DNA from: Corinectria fuckeliana
Taxonomy: Eukaryota > Ascomycota > Sordariomycetes > Hypocreales > Nectriaceae
Length of the DNA: 64,000 nucleotides
Direction of reading: 5' to 3'
Assembly (NCBI GenBank): GCA_019137255.1
Contig: WPDH01000114.1
Span: forward strand, 1-64,000
In this document: piece after piece, positions 31,023 to 43,600 of the stretch
Layout: every line of letters starts with the position of its first letter
Numbering within the stretch: position 1 is the stretch's first letter
The notes under the pieces: generated by a model
The model's input: only the letters and a program-made list of their open reading frames with translations
Database searches by the model: none
What the model was told of the DNA's origin: nothing
Translations under genes and position numbers: made by a program

Positions 31023-34000
31023 CCCTCCGTGCCCAATGCCGGCCGGTCAAGTCCCGGGGGGGGCGAGTCAAGTCTCGGTGTGCTCCGGAAGGAGGGCGGC
31101 GTGGAACACGTTCAAACAGCAACGGGCTGACGGCGGGATCGTCCCCAGTGGCAGTGTCGTACAGCTCTCAGACCGTGGCGGCACATGCGCGGGATGGCTC
31201 AGGCAGCCGGCTATTGCAACGGGACGGGTACGGGGGACGGGAGGGTTTCGCGGGGATCTTCGGGACGGGAGGAGTTAATCGTATGGTTCGTTGCGGACAG
31301 GCCACGCACGCGTCGTCGTCGTCGTCGCGAAGAAGGAAAAGGGAATCGTAGCGTCGTGGAATCGTCCTTGGTCGTTGTCGACAGGAAGCTGGAGGGCCAA
31401 GATCCGGATGATATTCAGGGCTTTTCGAGCTGTCGGCGAAAGGGAGAGGAAGGAAACTGCCGTGCAAGGCGACGTGACATGGAAGTTGGTCTGCGAGTCA
31501 AGGTTTAGGAAATTTGAACATGGGGAGAATAGGATGGGATGAGATTGGATTTGGGGATGCCTTACCCAGATACCAGACCCCAAGGTACCCGGGTCAAGCT
31601 AGCGCGTGGCTAGCCAATGAGACAGGTACCTGTGCACCAGGTATTCTCGGGCTCAAACGATGACCAGCAGCACGTACTTGGTAGTCGTAAAGTAAATAGT
31701 CTAGGCCTACATATTTTGTACGGAGGGTTTGGTCCTACGCCTACGGATTATCGACGACCTACTTTCTAACTAGCAGACACTTGGATAGGCTACGTAACGT
31801 GCTGTTCGGCCAGGTTTCCAAAGACCGGAGGCCGGGGTTGCAGCATGGATTGCGGATTTCTGGGAGGTGAGGTGAGGCGACAAGTTGACAGGGTACTGCG
31901 AACTGTTGGGTTGTGGCGCGACGCAACGGGCAGCATCACAGCAACGACACACAGCGACTGCAACGCTCGAGGCGAGACGAGGAGCGACACGGATTCGTAG
32001 ATTTATGGGCTCGTCATGGAGCGGCATGCAGCGGGATAGGGGATGCGGCGCAAACGGGTTCGTTCGTTCGCTTAGCCATAGCAGCTGGGCCTTTAATTAA
32101 ACGTCGTGGGCCTTACCTTTGCACCTCTGCAGTAATTACTGTGCAGTTCTGTGGAAGACATAGAAAGGTCTGGCTCCGTCCGAGTCCTCGTCTCATGACT
32201 CCTTGTGTGGCCCATCATCAAGCAGAAACGGCCTACAATGTCATCGGACTCATTCTTCCACGTATGCAGGCCTCATGCCAGCCTGAGCCGGCGATCATGA
32301 CGTGGACCAACGCCATTCCCATGCGTCCAGGATCTACAGGAGCCACTGTATGTTCCGAGTACAGGACGCTCCCCAGTGGATGTGCCGGTGAAGCATCTCT
32401 TCAACCGGCACTTGTCAGACACACAAAGGCGCATGCAGTTGCGCAACAGCGTTACTTGGTACAGTCACGGGCACCAAACAAAACACAGAACCAGGTCCTC
32501 CCTTGCCTCGGCCGAGGCCAACCGCCTGATCTCTCCGGCGAAAGTATGTACGCTCAATCATTGCGATCCTCCCCACGAAGAGGGGAGCAACGCACCCAAG
32601 ATTGTTCGCTTTGTTCTCCATTCTATGTTCCTCAGAATCGATGGTCTTGGGTACAAGCCTTGCGGCGCACCTCTCATCAATGTATTTGGAGAAGCCTGAA
32701 TGTTGTTTTTTGCGTTGTTCATTATTAGGAGAGGAAAGAAAAAGGGTAAAAATGAAATTTTCTTCCACGGCTTTTAATGATGGCCGCTGGTGGGGCAGAA
32801 TCGGGTGCCTGAGAAACTAGCACCGCTTGTGCCTGACTTTCAAGGCCACAATCCTACTTACTGCCTGTACGAGCAAGCAAACTTACGAGTCGACGACATT
32901 GCTTTAATATTTTTCCTTCTTCTCTAGCACATCTTCTCACATCTTCTCGCAATCTCAAGATTCCAAGCTTCTTGTCAGGCTAGTTTCAAAAGAGGTGCGC
33001 TCAGATTGGATGAAAGCCTCTAATCTCAACATTTCTGAGCGATTCCATCCCTAGGGTAAAGGCGAGGAGCTGAACGAAGCCGCGCAAACCATCACCGGGA
33101 ATGCCCTCTTGTTACCTAGGCCTACCTGCCAAACTCCCATACAAGTTTTCCAGTCGACACCTTTAGACATCGGTTCGTACATGGATCTCCTCTACAAAAA
33201 TCTCTCTCGGTCCCAGAAGCCACTGGACAGAGCGAAGATAACCATTTCATTGTTGCCGAAACGCAACGGCAACCCTGGATCACTACGGCCCGAAGCTCCG
33301 TGTGTCACCGGGACCCACCATACGCAAGTTCTCGGCCACAGGACGGGACGCCGGGCGCAACCGCTTAACGACAGGTGCCGGATTCGCGGCGGAGAGACAA
33401 TGCATTGCGAATCGTGACTCGGCGAGGGCCGAGCATATGCCTCTTGAATCTTAAGGTGGCCGTTTCCTTGTCGAGCGTTAGTAGATTCTAGCTCCGTTTC
33501 GTTAGGCTCCTAATTGTCTACTTGGCCAGCGAAACCTCCGGCCATGCTCTCCGAAGGCTTGCTTTCGGAACATTCTTCGGACGGTCGGGATGACGAGGAA
33601 GTAATGATATTTTGATTCGACTGATCTAATAAGACTGCTGAAACTAGACCGGCTTGCAGATGGAGGCATGAGCACGTAAGGCTCCAAACTCGTGATAACA
33701 TCACCATATCTACTTAGATGCCGAGCATAGCACTGCTGCATTGGGCCATACATATAGGACCTTTGGCCCATACCTATACACGGCGTCGATGGTGATAGCT
33801 ACAGACCCATGGCTGGAGTCCCCAAAGCTTTGGCGCCAGCGCAATCCTACGTAAGCTCCCAGCTCCAAGCTTCGACGGCTTAGCTCAACGGAGCTTGGTC
33901 TGTGGCTGCTCGACGCCGGCTCCACCAACTGGCATGAAAGATGGCGATGACACCTCATCAATCACCCAGAGCGCCTCGTGCCCGTTTTCCATTATCCCAT

Positions 34001-34237
34001 CTTGGCAGTTTTGCTACTCTATCGCCAAGAACAACAGTTTCCATCGCAGTCCTCCAAACTGTCGCTGCCATTTCTGTCCCGATCGCGATTCGGCTCACCT
34101 GCTTGTGCCCTGGTTCCCTGTTTTCTCGGAGGCTTTTCCTCGTCACCCCGCACTCTCTTACTTACTGAAGTCCCCTCCTCACGTCATCACATTCACGCCT
34201 TTCTTACCCCCATCATTTTATATACTTCATCGCAGCC
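31023..34237. other. 3.2-kb divergent intergenic region
   Basis: Lies between the divergently transcribed kinase and phospholipase C genes. Open frames on both strands are short, overlapping and without domains. It contains GTC-type microsatellites (CGTCGTCGTCGTCGTCG around 31309-31330) and a GGTACC/AGGTACC-rich patch near 31580-31650. It is probably the promoters and long 5' leaders of both genes. No gene is supported. Confidence 0.5.
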
Positions 34238-35986
34238 ATGGCGGACCTCACAGAACGTATGGAGAATCTGAATCCCTTCTCCAAGAAGGGTCGTCGCGTC
34301 AACGACGAGGACATGGGCGAGCAGATTGACAGCGGCACCGTTGCGGGCGGCGGCCACACGACGCGCAACTCGGCCCTCGATCTCAGAGTCAGCCAGGCGC
34401 TCCTCTCGTTCATGGTCGATCGGAGGATCATGTCTGAGAACGATGCCGGCCTCGAGGAGGGAGCAGCGCCCGGCCGCGCACTTCTCGATCTTCTCAGCAA
34501 GCCTCACATCCAGGTCCCCGCGGAGCTCACCGACCGGTCTCACCCGCTGCCCGAGTACTTCATCAGCTCCAGCCATAACACGTACTTGATGGCGCATCAG
34601 CTGTTCGGCGACTCCAACGCCACGGCGTACGAAACTGCCCTGCGCACGGGGGCCCGATGTGTCGAGATCGATGCGTGGGACAACGGCGACAACAAGGCCG
34701 AGCCCAAGGTTACCCACGGGTATACCATGGTATCCAACATCCCCTTCCGCGCCGTGTGCGAGACGATCCGCGACGTCGTGGACAGAGAGGCCGCCGAGGC
34801 TGCGGCCTCTGGGCATTTCCGCGCGGCGCCCATCATGCTGTCGCTGGAGAACCACTGCGACGCCGACGGCCAGAGGCGCCTCGTCGAGATCATGACCGAA
34901 GTCTGGGGCCATCGGCTCCTCAGCAAGGCGGTCAGAGAGCATGGCCACCAGGAACAAGCCGGCGCCGGAGACCATGTAACGCTGGAGGAGCTGGGCTCCA
35001 AGATTGCCGTCATTGTCGAGTACCACGTTCAGGGCGAGATCGACACCGACTCCAGCTCAAGTGACTCAAGTGACTCTAGCGACTCGGAAGACGAGGGCGA
35101 GAAGGCAGCGCGGGAGGAGTACAAGGCAAAGAAGAAGGCTGGATGCGCCATCATCATCCCTGAGCTGGCTGAACTAGGCGTGTACGCTCAGTCAATCAAG
35201 CCCGTCGACAACTCGTGGTACTCGGGAGAGCTTGTCAGTGGCCCTCACCATCATCTCATCAACGTCTCCGAGTCGGGCGTGGGCGCCCTCCTCGCCGAGC
35301 ACAGTGAGGCCATTTCGAAGCACAACGCCCACCATCTGATGCGCGTGTTCCCCAAGGGGACTCGCATCTCTTCGGGCAACCTCAAGCCTGTGCCGTACTG
35401 GGGCGTCGGCGCTCAGATCTGCGCTCTCAACCTGCAGAACTTCGGCACCAGCAACCAGCTCAGCGAAGCCCTCTTCAGCGGCACCGACGGGTACGTGCTG
35501 AAGCCCGCTGCTCTGCGCGCCGGCGGCAGCGGACGGCTCACCCAGGGCCGGAAGAAGAAGCTGACGCTGCACGTTGCGGGAGCGACCGACATCCCGCTCC
35601 ACGAAAGCGCCGAGGCCGAGGCCATCAAGCCCTACCTGACGTGCACTCTCTACCACCCGGACGACCTGAGGGGCGACCCCCCGAAGCGCAAGACGTCTGC
35701 CTACAAGCAGCACAAGCTGGGCTTCCTGCACCGCGGCGAGAACCCGCCCCCCACGGACCCGGTGTGGGACGAGGCGCTGGAGTGGGAGTACCAGGACAAC
35801 GAGCTGGTGTTCGTGCGGATGCTCATCAAGAGCGACGACAGCTGGGCCAAGAACCCAATGTTCGCCGTCGCCGCGGTGCGCCTGCATTACGTGGTGCCGG
35901 GATGGAGCTTCATCCGCATGCTGGACATGCGGGGCCACGAGACGAGGTGCTCTGTACTTGTGCGGTTCGTGGTTGAGGATGCTTGA
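34238..35986 (+). CDS. phosphoinositide-specific phospholipase C
   Basis: Single exon, 582 aa. The X domain (about 105-265) has the two catalytic histidines, His113 in SSHNTYL and His160 in THGYT, and the Ca-ligand region CVEIDAWD (142-149). An acidic Ser/Asp/Glu linker (SSSDSSDSSDSEDEGE) separates it from the Y domain (LRVFPKGTRISSGN-like block written here as LMRVFPKGTRISSGN, and GYVLKP). A C2 domain follows (KKKLTLHVAGATDIP onward). No EF-hand or PH domain is visible before X, only about 100 residues with low similarity, so this is a short fungal delta-like PLC. It hydrolyses PIP2 to IP3 and diacylglycerol at the plasma membrane in a Ca-dependent way. Filamentous fungi usually carry several PLC genes, and this could be a secondary paralogue. 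Confidence 0.92.
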   Translation: MADLTERMENLNPFSKKGRRVNDEDMGEQIDSGTVAGGGHTTRNSALDLRVSQALLSFMVDRRIMSENDAGLEEGAAPGRALLDLLSKPHIQVPAELTDRSHPLPEYFISSSHNTYLMAHQLFGDSNATAYETALRTGARCVEIDAWDNGDNKAEPKVTHGYTMVSNIPFRAVCETIRDVVDREAAEAAASGHFRAAPIMLSLENHCDADGQRRLVEIMTEVWGHRLLSKAVREHGHQEQAGAGDHVTLEELGSKIAVIVEYHVQGEIDTDSSSSDSSDSSDSEDEGEKAAREEYKAKKKAGCAIIIPELAELGVYAQSIKPVDNSWYSGELVSGPHHHLINVSESGVGALLAEHSEAISKHNAHHLMRVFPKGTRISSGNLKPVPYWGVGAQICALNLQNFGTSNQLSEALFSGTDGYVLKPAALRAGGSGRLTQGRKKKLTLHVAGATDIPLHESAEAEAIKPYLTCTLYHPDDLRGDPPKRKTSAYKQHKLGFLHRGENPPPTDPVWDEALEWEYQDNELVFVRMLIKSDDSWAKNPMFAVAAVRLHYVVPGWSFIRMLDMRGHETRCSVLVRFVVEDA

Positions 35987-36508
35987 TTAGGAATGTTGTT
36001 GGAGCATGTTTGGTTGAGGGCCGGGATACGCTGCCAGATCCGGGGCTTGTATATGAGCTATGAAGTTTTTCTCCCCGTAGTTGTTTATGTTTGTTTATAA
36101 GCCCGTGTACTTACTTACTAGCTTATGCTGGAAATTAGTTAGGGTATTTTGCCGTCCCATGTCGCGTGATGATATTACTTGGCAATATCAAGTTCACATC
36201 TTCCTCGGCGTATTATTTCAAGTATCTAATCAGATATTCGGATCTGGTATTCTCGATAGGACTATTCGAATAATCAAGCTTACCCCGATTCCTATCATCG
36301 CGGTCCAGTTGTTGTCAACGGCCACTACACAGTAGGTCCATAGCACCCCACTAGCTTAGGGGTCAGCCTGATTCCGCTACATCCAGATCTCGCCATTCTT
36401 CAACTCGAGTAGGGGGCGACTAGCATGTCCAGTTCTCCCCTTGGCAACATCCGTCGCCTCGTCTTGTGAGACACCCGGGCCGCAAACAAAGCCCCGTCCA
36501 CCATCGAA
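35987..36508. other. spacer PLC to SDR
   Basis: The 3' UTR of the phospholipase gene (A/T-rich around 36060-36340) and the short promoter of the SDR gene. No other feature. Confidence 0.45.
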
Positions 36509-37474
36509 ATGGGCTCCAAATCAGTCTTCATCACGGGCTGCAGCGCAGGCGGCATCGGAGCCGCGCTGGCAAGGGAGTTCCACCAGCGCGGCCACCGCGT
36601 CTTCGCGTCCGGCCGCACGGCGGAGGAGATCGATCCTCGCATCGCCGACCTCGGCATCGAGAGCCTCGTGCTCGACGTCACCTCGACGGAGTCCATCGAC
36701 GCCGCCGTGAGGACCGTCGGCGCCAAGACGGGCGGGACTCTGGACGTCCTCGTCAACAACGCCGGCGTCATCCACGTCATGCCCTTCGCCGACACGCCCG
36801 TCGCCGAGGTGCGCCGGCTCTTCGACGTCAACGTCTTCGCCGTCTGGGCCGTCTCGCAGGCCTTCCTGCCGCTGCTCCTGGAGGCCCGGGGCCTCGTCGC
36901 CAACCTCGGCAGCGTCAACGCCGGCCTCTGCCCGCCGCTGTTCGCCGCGTACAGCGCGTCCAAGGCGGCGCTGGAGGCGCTCGGCCGCACCATGCGGAGG
37001 GAGCTGGCGCCGCTCGGCGTGCGCGTCGTCACGGTCAAGACGGGCAGCGTGCGCAGCGCGCTGTTCGACCACGCCGAGGGCATCACCATTCCCGAGTCGA
37101 GCATCTACGCGCCACTGCGCGACTGGGTTGCGCGGCAAGGGTATCTGAAGGGGGCGAGCTTTGTCGATTTACAAGAGTACTCGGAGGCAGTAGTGGGCGA
37201 TCTGCTACAAGAGAACGTGAGGCCGGTCATCTGGAGAGGCGGGCTGGCAACGCTGGCCTGGTTCCTGAGCTGGTTTGGCTGGGAGACGATGATGGTAGGC
37301 CTCGGATGCCCGAGATCCGTCTGTTTCGATTCTAACGAGATCCAGGACCGGCCGATGATCAAGGAGTATAGTCTAGACAAGCTTCAGTACAAGCAGACGA
37401 GCTCATCCTGGACGCCGAAGGTTGAGGAAACGCCAGCTCTGGGAAGTTCGGTACTTCGGGGGCGACTAGGTTAG
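36509..37474 (+). CDS. AYR1-like short-chain dehydrogenase/reductase
   Basis: A Rossmann-fold classical SDR: cofactor motif TGCSAGGIG (9-17), NNAG (83-86), and catalytic Ser135, Tyr148 and Lys152 (YSASK). Arg36 after the second strand (ASGR) suggests NADPH. The overall pattern, including FHQRGHRVFASGR and a C-terminal hydrophobic FLSWFGWE segment, resembles 1-acyl-dihydroxyacetone-phosphate reductase (Ayr1) of lipid droplets and ER. This reduces acyl-DHAP in phosphatidic acid synthesis. A 51-nt segment, 37295-37345, starts GTAGGC, contains TTCTAACGA and ends CCAG. It is stop-free and in frame, but removing it gives WETMMDRPMIKEY, the expected family junction. I therefore call an intron, giving 304 rather than 321 aa. 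Substrate assignment is tentative because SDRs are hard to separate by eye. Confidence 0.8.
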   Translation: MGSKSVFITGCSAGGIGAALAREFHQRGHRVFASGRTAEEIDPRIADLGIESLVLDVTSTESIDAAVRTVGAKTGGTLDVLVNNAGVIHVMPFADTPVAEVRRLFDVNVFAVWAVSQAFLPLLLEARGLVANLGSVNAGLCPPLFAAYSASKAALEALGRTMRRELAPLGVRVVTVKTGSVRSALFDHAEGITIPESSIYAPLRDWVARQGYLKGASFVDLQEYSEAVVGDLLQENVRPVIWRGGLATLAWFLSWFGWETMMVGLGCPRSVCFDSNEIQDRPMIKEYSLDKLQYKQTSSSWTPKVEETPALGSSVLRGRLG

Positions 37475-39011
37475 CTTGCATGACATGGAGAGACCTTACG
37501 AAGTACAGAGAAGGCTTTGAGCAAGTTAGCCGTAAGCCCGCCTTCACCGGTATTCGTACAGGAGCTGGTGTCAGCGCGGCCAGCATATGCTTGGGCTCGT
37601 AAATCGTCCGGCTCTCCGAAATGTACCGGCTGTGTTTCTTTCTCTCGTCGTGCACCAATCTAGTATCCCAGCAACATGGCACAGCGGATCTGCGTCGAGA
37701 AATCAGATCGTGTCATAAGTAAATATGTGCAGCCAGTGCTCACTGTGCCTGGCAATGGTCGTGATGCAAAAATCGGATGGCTTCCGGGCGCCATCGATGG
37801 CCTTTGCAGCTTTCAGCCTAAGAGACGTGGCCAAACTTCCGTAGTTGCTCGTATTCGACGACCAGACGTCAAGCAAAACCTGTGTTCTCGATGCCCTTTC
37901 CCGGTTTTGTTTCCTAACTTTTGGCGATTTGGCCGTGGACTTCACACCGGGTGTTCGTCTTCCGATGGGGGATGATGGCACTCTCGTTTGAGTCCGGGTT
38001 GTCGACGACCCTGGAAGCTCAAGCCCTTCTCCGATGTTCTTTCTACTGCTTTTTCACTGATCCAATCTCCCATACATCGGTTATGAGGCCGTTGACAAGT
38101 GGTTTGCGCGTCATGGTGTATACCACTCGCCCTCATCTGGCTTCCCAGCTTTTGACCACCCAATCATCAAAGCATCCACAAGGCGGGCAGCGGCGGACTG
38201 GTTGAGGTTGGATCAGGCACCCGAACGGTGTCATGCTGACAGTCCAAGAGTCTGAAGATAAGTGAGGAGGAAACTCGAGACTATCTCGCTGACATCTGGG
38301 AGACTCGGTCGGGCAGCACTTGATGTCATCCATGGAAGATATCCAAGGCCAGCCGAGTTGAAGGTTTGAGCAGCGCCCTACTGCACATGCGTGAAGCTTT
38401 ATCTGTCGATTGATTCAGTTGCCCTGCAGCAATTGCGCGGCTTGCGCAGCTGAATCCGTCACGCCGAAACCATGGCGGCACATAAAGTCTCCGGGCGTTG
38501 GCACCGTTGCTCCGAGGCTTGTCGGGGTTTGGTTCGGGACGCCCTGGGCAGCTTCTATGTAACAGACAGTCTTTTGTATTTTTGAATTGATACACGACAT
38601 CCAGTGAGAACCTAGTATTAGACATAATCCTGGTCAGTGTCTGATGTCGCGTCCTTCGCCACCAGTCCAAGGCAGAGCCGTTTCCTGCATTGTCTGTCAA
38701 AGGCAGTATCAGATAGTTACGCATCTCTCCTCGTTCTTGTCTCATGCGTTGGCTACGTACATCACTACATGTTCAAACATTTCTTATCCGGGGGCGCTAG
38801 CATCCAGAGTCAACTGCCGGCCCATCCGCCAACATCCGAATAGCTTCGGATGTTAACGTCGGTCGGGCTTAGAGACGCCGCAGCACCAAGAAACGATAAA
38901 AGCCACCACCAGACGCTCCCGACCAGCCTTTCGCTTTACTCTAGTTATTTCCCATCGTCCACATCCACATGCAAGAGATCCCCTTTCCTTTCGCACTTCC
39001 TCACCACCGCC
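37475..39011. other. 1.5-kb gene-free spacer
   Basis: Short overlapping open frames only, with no domains. A palindromic CATCCGAATAGCTTCGGATG lies near 38832-38851, close to the presumed promoter of the TMEM205-like gene. Confidence 0.45.
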
Positions 39012-39594
39012 ATGGCCTTCCTCACCACCCTACAATCCGTCTTCGCCAGCGCGGTCGCGCCCTTCCACCTGCTGTCTTTCTCCGCCCTGCTGGGCTCGCA
39101 GCTCTACCAGTCGTTCGTCGTGACCAAGGTCGCCTTCGGTGCTCTCCCCAGGGCCGCCTACACAGACTTCCAGAAGCGGATCTTCCCCGTCTACTTCCAG
39201 GGCCAGACGCTGCTCCTCTTCTTCACGGCGGCGACGTTCCCGCCCCACGGGCCGCTGTCGCTCATCCAGCACAAGAGCGACTGGGTTCCGTTTGCCGTTT
39301 CGGGTGTTGCTGCCGCTCTCAACTTCGCCGTGTATGGGCCGAGGACTCGCCGGTTGATGCTGGATCGAGTCCAGCAAGGTATGTTGGCCATATCGCTTTT
39401 TGCGAAGGAAGGACTAACAGATCATAGGGACGCTAGATGCCAAGGTAACCGGCTTGGATGGACCCAGCCCAGAGATGGCGCTGCTGAAGAGGAACTTCTC
39501 CCGAGCCCATGCCATGTGCATTCACCTGAACTTGGTATCAATAAGTGCCCTCCTTTGGCACACCTGGAGGCTTGCTACTCGACTTCAATTCTGA
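39012..39594 (+). CDS. TMEM205-like (DUF4149) membrane protein
   Basis: Two exons, 39012-39378 and 39428-39594, giving 177 aa. The intron has a GTATGT donor and a CATAG acceptor. The start is in a CACCGCCATGG context. Four membrane segments are visible, and HLLSFSALLGSQLYQSFV, FQKRIFPVYFQGQ and ALNFAVYGPRTRRLML (approximate family blocks) match the DUF4149/TMEM205-like domain. MALLKRNFSRAHAMCIHLNL in the second exon forms the last helix pair. The yeast relatives are poorly characterised membrane proteins, and mammalian TMEM205 is linked to cisplatin resistance. A function in this fungus cannot be stated. It is convergent with the O-methyltransferase gene, 233 bp away. Confidence 0.85.
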
Positions 39595-39827
39595 ACTGGT
39601 TCGTCTGCCAATCAAGTGAAGCGGGCGTATAGGCTCCCAGCGATGTAGGATTCACAGGTTCCATCGCAACTTAGTGCATACTCTCGTTCACGTGTTCAAT
39701 CAGATGAACATTCAGTGTAAACTATATGTACAATATTCAAGACTCGAAACCAGAACAACTCGGAATTTGCCTTGGTCCTTTGCATAATCGCCCTTGTACT
39801 TGGTACCTCTCATACTCAGGCAAACTC

Positions 39828-40639
39828 TCAAGCCGAGGGCAGATAAACGGCCAACTCCAGCCCACCCGCATACGGCGTCGTGGTCGTCTTGAAGCCATTC
39901 TTTGGGTCGTGAAGATACGCGAGCAAGTCCTTGTACAGAGGCTTGGCCCGGCTGGTGTTGTCAGCTAACACGAGTGCTCCCCGTCTCAGCCGAGGCTTGA
40001 TGATTTCCAACGCAGGCAACGCCAGCGGCGTCCAGACTGTATGTCTATTAGCGAGGCATCTCAGAGCAAATGCGGATACAAGGGAGACATACTGTCCAGA
40101 AGCAGCATGTCAATCTCGTCTGGCATCCCCTCCTCCACCTTCAAGGTCTCTCGCAGATCGCCCTCGCGCAGCTCAATCCACGGCTCGACCTCGTCGCCCG
40201 CCTGCTTCCAATGATGCCTCGCCCTCGCCGCCTTGGTCGGCTCCTTCTCCGTGCCGACGACCTTCCCCGTCGCCGGCTCGCCCGTCGCCGCCCTCGCGTC
40301 CGCGACGTTCTGCCCGACCGCCAACGCCAGGTAGACCGTGGACACGCCGAAGCTGGTGCCGGCCTCGACCACGTTCCGGGCGCCGATGCTGCGCGCGAGC
40401 AGGTACATTAGCTGGCACTTGTCCTCCTCGAGGCTGACGAACTTGTCGCGCATGTGGTCGTCGGACGCGGAGCTCCAGTCCGAGCCCCAGATGTAGTGGC
40501 TCGCGAGGCGGCGGATGTAGAACCACGTCTGAGAGAGGGACTTTTCCTGCGCATCCGATTCGGCGTGAAGCCGTTGGAGGATCTCGTGAACCCGCGGGCT
40601 CGCCTCGACGGTCTGTTGAGCAACGGATGGAGAGGCCAT
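39828..40639 (-). CDS. SAM-dependent O-methyltransferase family protein
   Basis: Two exons, 40639-40093 and 40036-39828, giving 251 aa. The 56-nt intron is GTATGT..ACAG, and splicing gives LLLDIWTPLALPALE. The SAM-binding motif I is VVEAGTSFGVSTVYLA, followed by a GTEKEP motif II. LLLDIW and GALVLADNT are the post-I strands typical of class-I (catechol/caffeoyl-CoA-type, methyltransf_3/24) O-methyltransferases. Total length fits that family. No signal peptide, so it is cytosolic. The acceptor substrate is unknown: a small phenol is the family tendency, but many fungal members are orphan enzymes. No biosynthetic cluster partners are adjacent. Confidence 0.85.
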
Positions 40640-43600
40640 GGCTGGATCTGTCCGGGAACGGGAGCTGCTAGTTGAGGGACGAAGAAATGGGGATCAATTC
40701 CTAGCATACGATGGCTTATTCTATTTTCCGAAGAGGTTTTCGACGGGATATATGCTAGACCATGTTGCGCAGAATAATGAAGAAGAGAAAGGTTTACTTT
40801 AGCTACTGCATACCTATGAATCATGCTACGCCCGAGGCCGGTGTCGCAGCCCCGAACACCTTGGCTTGCAGTTATGACTGATCTCACGGCTGCTGACTCC
40901 ATCGCTGCGCCATAGTCAGCAGCGCCAACCCCGCGTTTCCAGTACCAATAGGCCAACTCGGGCCGTCTGGGTGCTTCGTGAATACGCATGCCCAAGTGGG
41001 GAAGCGCCCTGCGAACGACTCCTTCGAGCAAGCCAACTCACGGCAATGCTACCCTACGATAGCGGGCGGGTTGGACGGCACCGTAGCTGCAGCCGGCGAA
41101 CCTGGCTTCTCCGCGGAGGGTGTCTGTCTGGGGCAGTAGCATGTGGTCCAAGAGTCATAGCCAGAACGCGAAGAAGCGGCATTTGCGTATCGATCTCGGA
41201 CGTCCGGCGTTGTGGAGAATTGGACCATAGGTCCGGCCCGACAACGGAGATCTTATCCCAGGCCGAGATCTTCGGGCCCGGCTTCTCCGTTCTCCCGGGG
41301 GCTGCGTCCCGTGATTTTGATCCCACGCTCATCCTGATGGCTGTCTTAAGATCCCCCGAGGTCGTCCCTACTTAAATTGGTGCCGGCAAGTGACGAAGGC
41401 TTTCTTAGGCCTCAGCATCTCAACGTCAATAAATACTCGAATCACGCCGCGATATTGTCATAACTCCCAAGTAAAGGTAAGTAGGTTCGCTTTCCTAGTT
41501 ATGAAATGTTGCAAAGCTCACCCGAGGTTAGTATCTTGAAATACAATGATCAATATATTCGCGAGGAGGGTATTAATCGCTTTACACGAGTCGAATGACT
41601 TCCTAACATCATCTAGAGCTACCGGGTAGGCTGCGTCCCAAACCGGTCTGTGAATTCTTCTACCTTCAAGTAGGCTATGAACTACCTACTTATTAAATAA
41701 TCTTACCACATTATTACTGTGTCACAACATAGTTGTCCGAACATGTGTCCGTAATCCAATGGCAAAATACGACATCACGGATGACCCGGAGAAGTGCAAA
41801 TGTCAGTGCAGCTATCGCCCCCGATGGCAAACCTCCGCCTCTCGCCAACATCCACGGAAGGCCGGCTAATATTCATCGGGCAAAACCAGTCACACTATAG
41901 AAGGTTCCAGGCAGAAATTGATGATGCTTGGCATGGACGAATGCCTTTCCTAGAGCAGGCCGACCGGAACCGGCCACCAGGAATTGCCGACAAGACTAAG
42001 CGAGAGGGTTGCTGGTAGAAGACCAGAGAAGCCAAGGGTTGTATCATCCCGTAACGTGGGCCATTTGCCTGTATTACGGAAACTACAAATTGGCTGACGG
42101 GTGCTGACATGAATGGGCCTCTGGAGAGACCGGTGAGGATCCCACTAGTGGTCATACGGCAAGACAACACCGCACCATTCCGGCGCGTCGGCAAGCTCTG
42201 GGATGCAATTCGCGCAGCAGCACCTGCAAGCTGCCGATCAAGCGGCTGGGGAACTCCAGAGGTCAAGGACGAGCGACCCACCGCCGCCCACTTTGACTCG
42301 GCCGGCGACGACGCTTCCTCACGCTGCAGCGGAGATGCGAGTTACACACGAGGACACACCATGGACTAGGTCGACAAAGGCGCCGTGTACGACCTCGACG
42401 GAGCGTTACACATACCGCGTCAGACGAGGAGAGACGGACCGTCCTGGAGATCTGCGTGCGGAGCCCGCAGCTCGCAACTCGAAGGGCGATGGATGTCGGT
42501 GTGCCTAGTGTTGGGCATCACCTCGCGGCCGGGCCTCGAGAGTGGGTTGAGGGTGTTTGGAACACATCAGAGGGACCGGCTCGTGAGCAGCGCGAGCAGG
42601 GTCTGGTTCGCGGCCAGACACCCCGTGAGCACATGGACACGCCAAGAGACGAGGCAGCGAAGAAGGCGTGGGAACTATGTAGGTGTCTATACGTGGCTTG
42701 TGAGTTGTCGCAGCATGTGAGAGGGCCGCGGAGCAAGCAGGGCGACTCATGATATCGTCCTCCATGCCGTACAACGCACACACACCCTTGCGAGATTAGA
42801 ACCGACGGAAGTGTCTACATAGCACCCGTCACAGCTCGAACAGCTGCATCGTGGGACTGAGTATTGTGACGCGGTTAGGTGTCCATCAGCTTGCAGAGTC
42901 TGAGCGGGATAGCAACCGCCAAGATTAAACCGCACGATGGGGAGTCCAGCTCCAGCTTCAGCTTCAGCAGTTGCCGTGGGCGTTTCACATCACGGCACTA
43001 CTTACCGCTAGATTGACGTCTATTATCACGAGGAGCACGTCGGTGGGTGTGGGCGGGGGGTTGATAGGCGGGCACGGAACGAGGAGGCTGAGGGGACCGG
43101 ATCTGCCCAGTCGAGGCATTTCTCATCTGGGCAGTAAGTCATGGAGGAGAGTGAGGATCGGCAGCAGTAGAAAACAGCAGGGACCAAGGAGGGAAGATCA
43201 AAATGTAGGGGAGAGCGGCGATCGCTGCGACGGTATTTGTCGGGTGGGTATCGAGAATGACGAGTTCGCGACGCGGAAGGCCTGTTGCTCGGACACAAAT
43301 TCGGCCACTGCCGAGAAAGGTGTAACCACCATGCAGCCATGCAGTTGTTCGCGGATCTTCCAGACGCCGCAGAGGTTGGGTGGAGGAATGAGAGACGCAG
43401 AATGGAAACGGCCACAACCTCGACAGATTGATTCTGGCGCTTGGAAACTGAGAGACGTCTGGTATGAGTGAGAGTGAGACACCCGAGGATCAGACAGACA
43501 CCAGCCTCGCAAATCCGAGACCATCGATCGAACCCCCGGATTCCTGTTAGCCAGAGAATCGGTGGATGCGGGAGACGTTGAGAGGGAACAAGCGCCTGGC

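Noticed and set aside
34193..35938. Long minus-strand open frames over the phospholipase C gene
   Set aside because: Complementary shadows of the single-exon phospholipase, with low-complexity translation.
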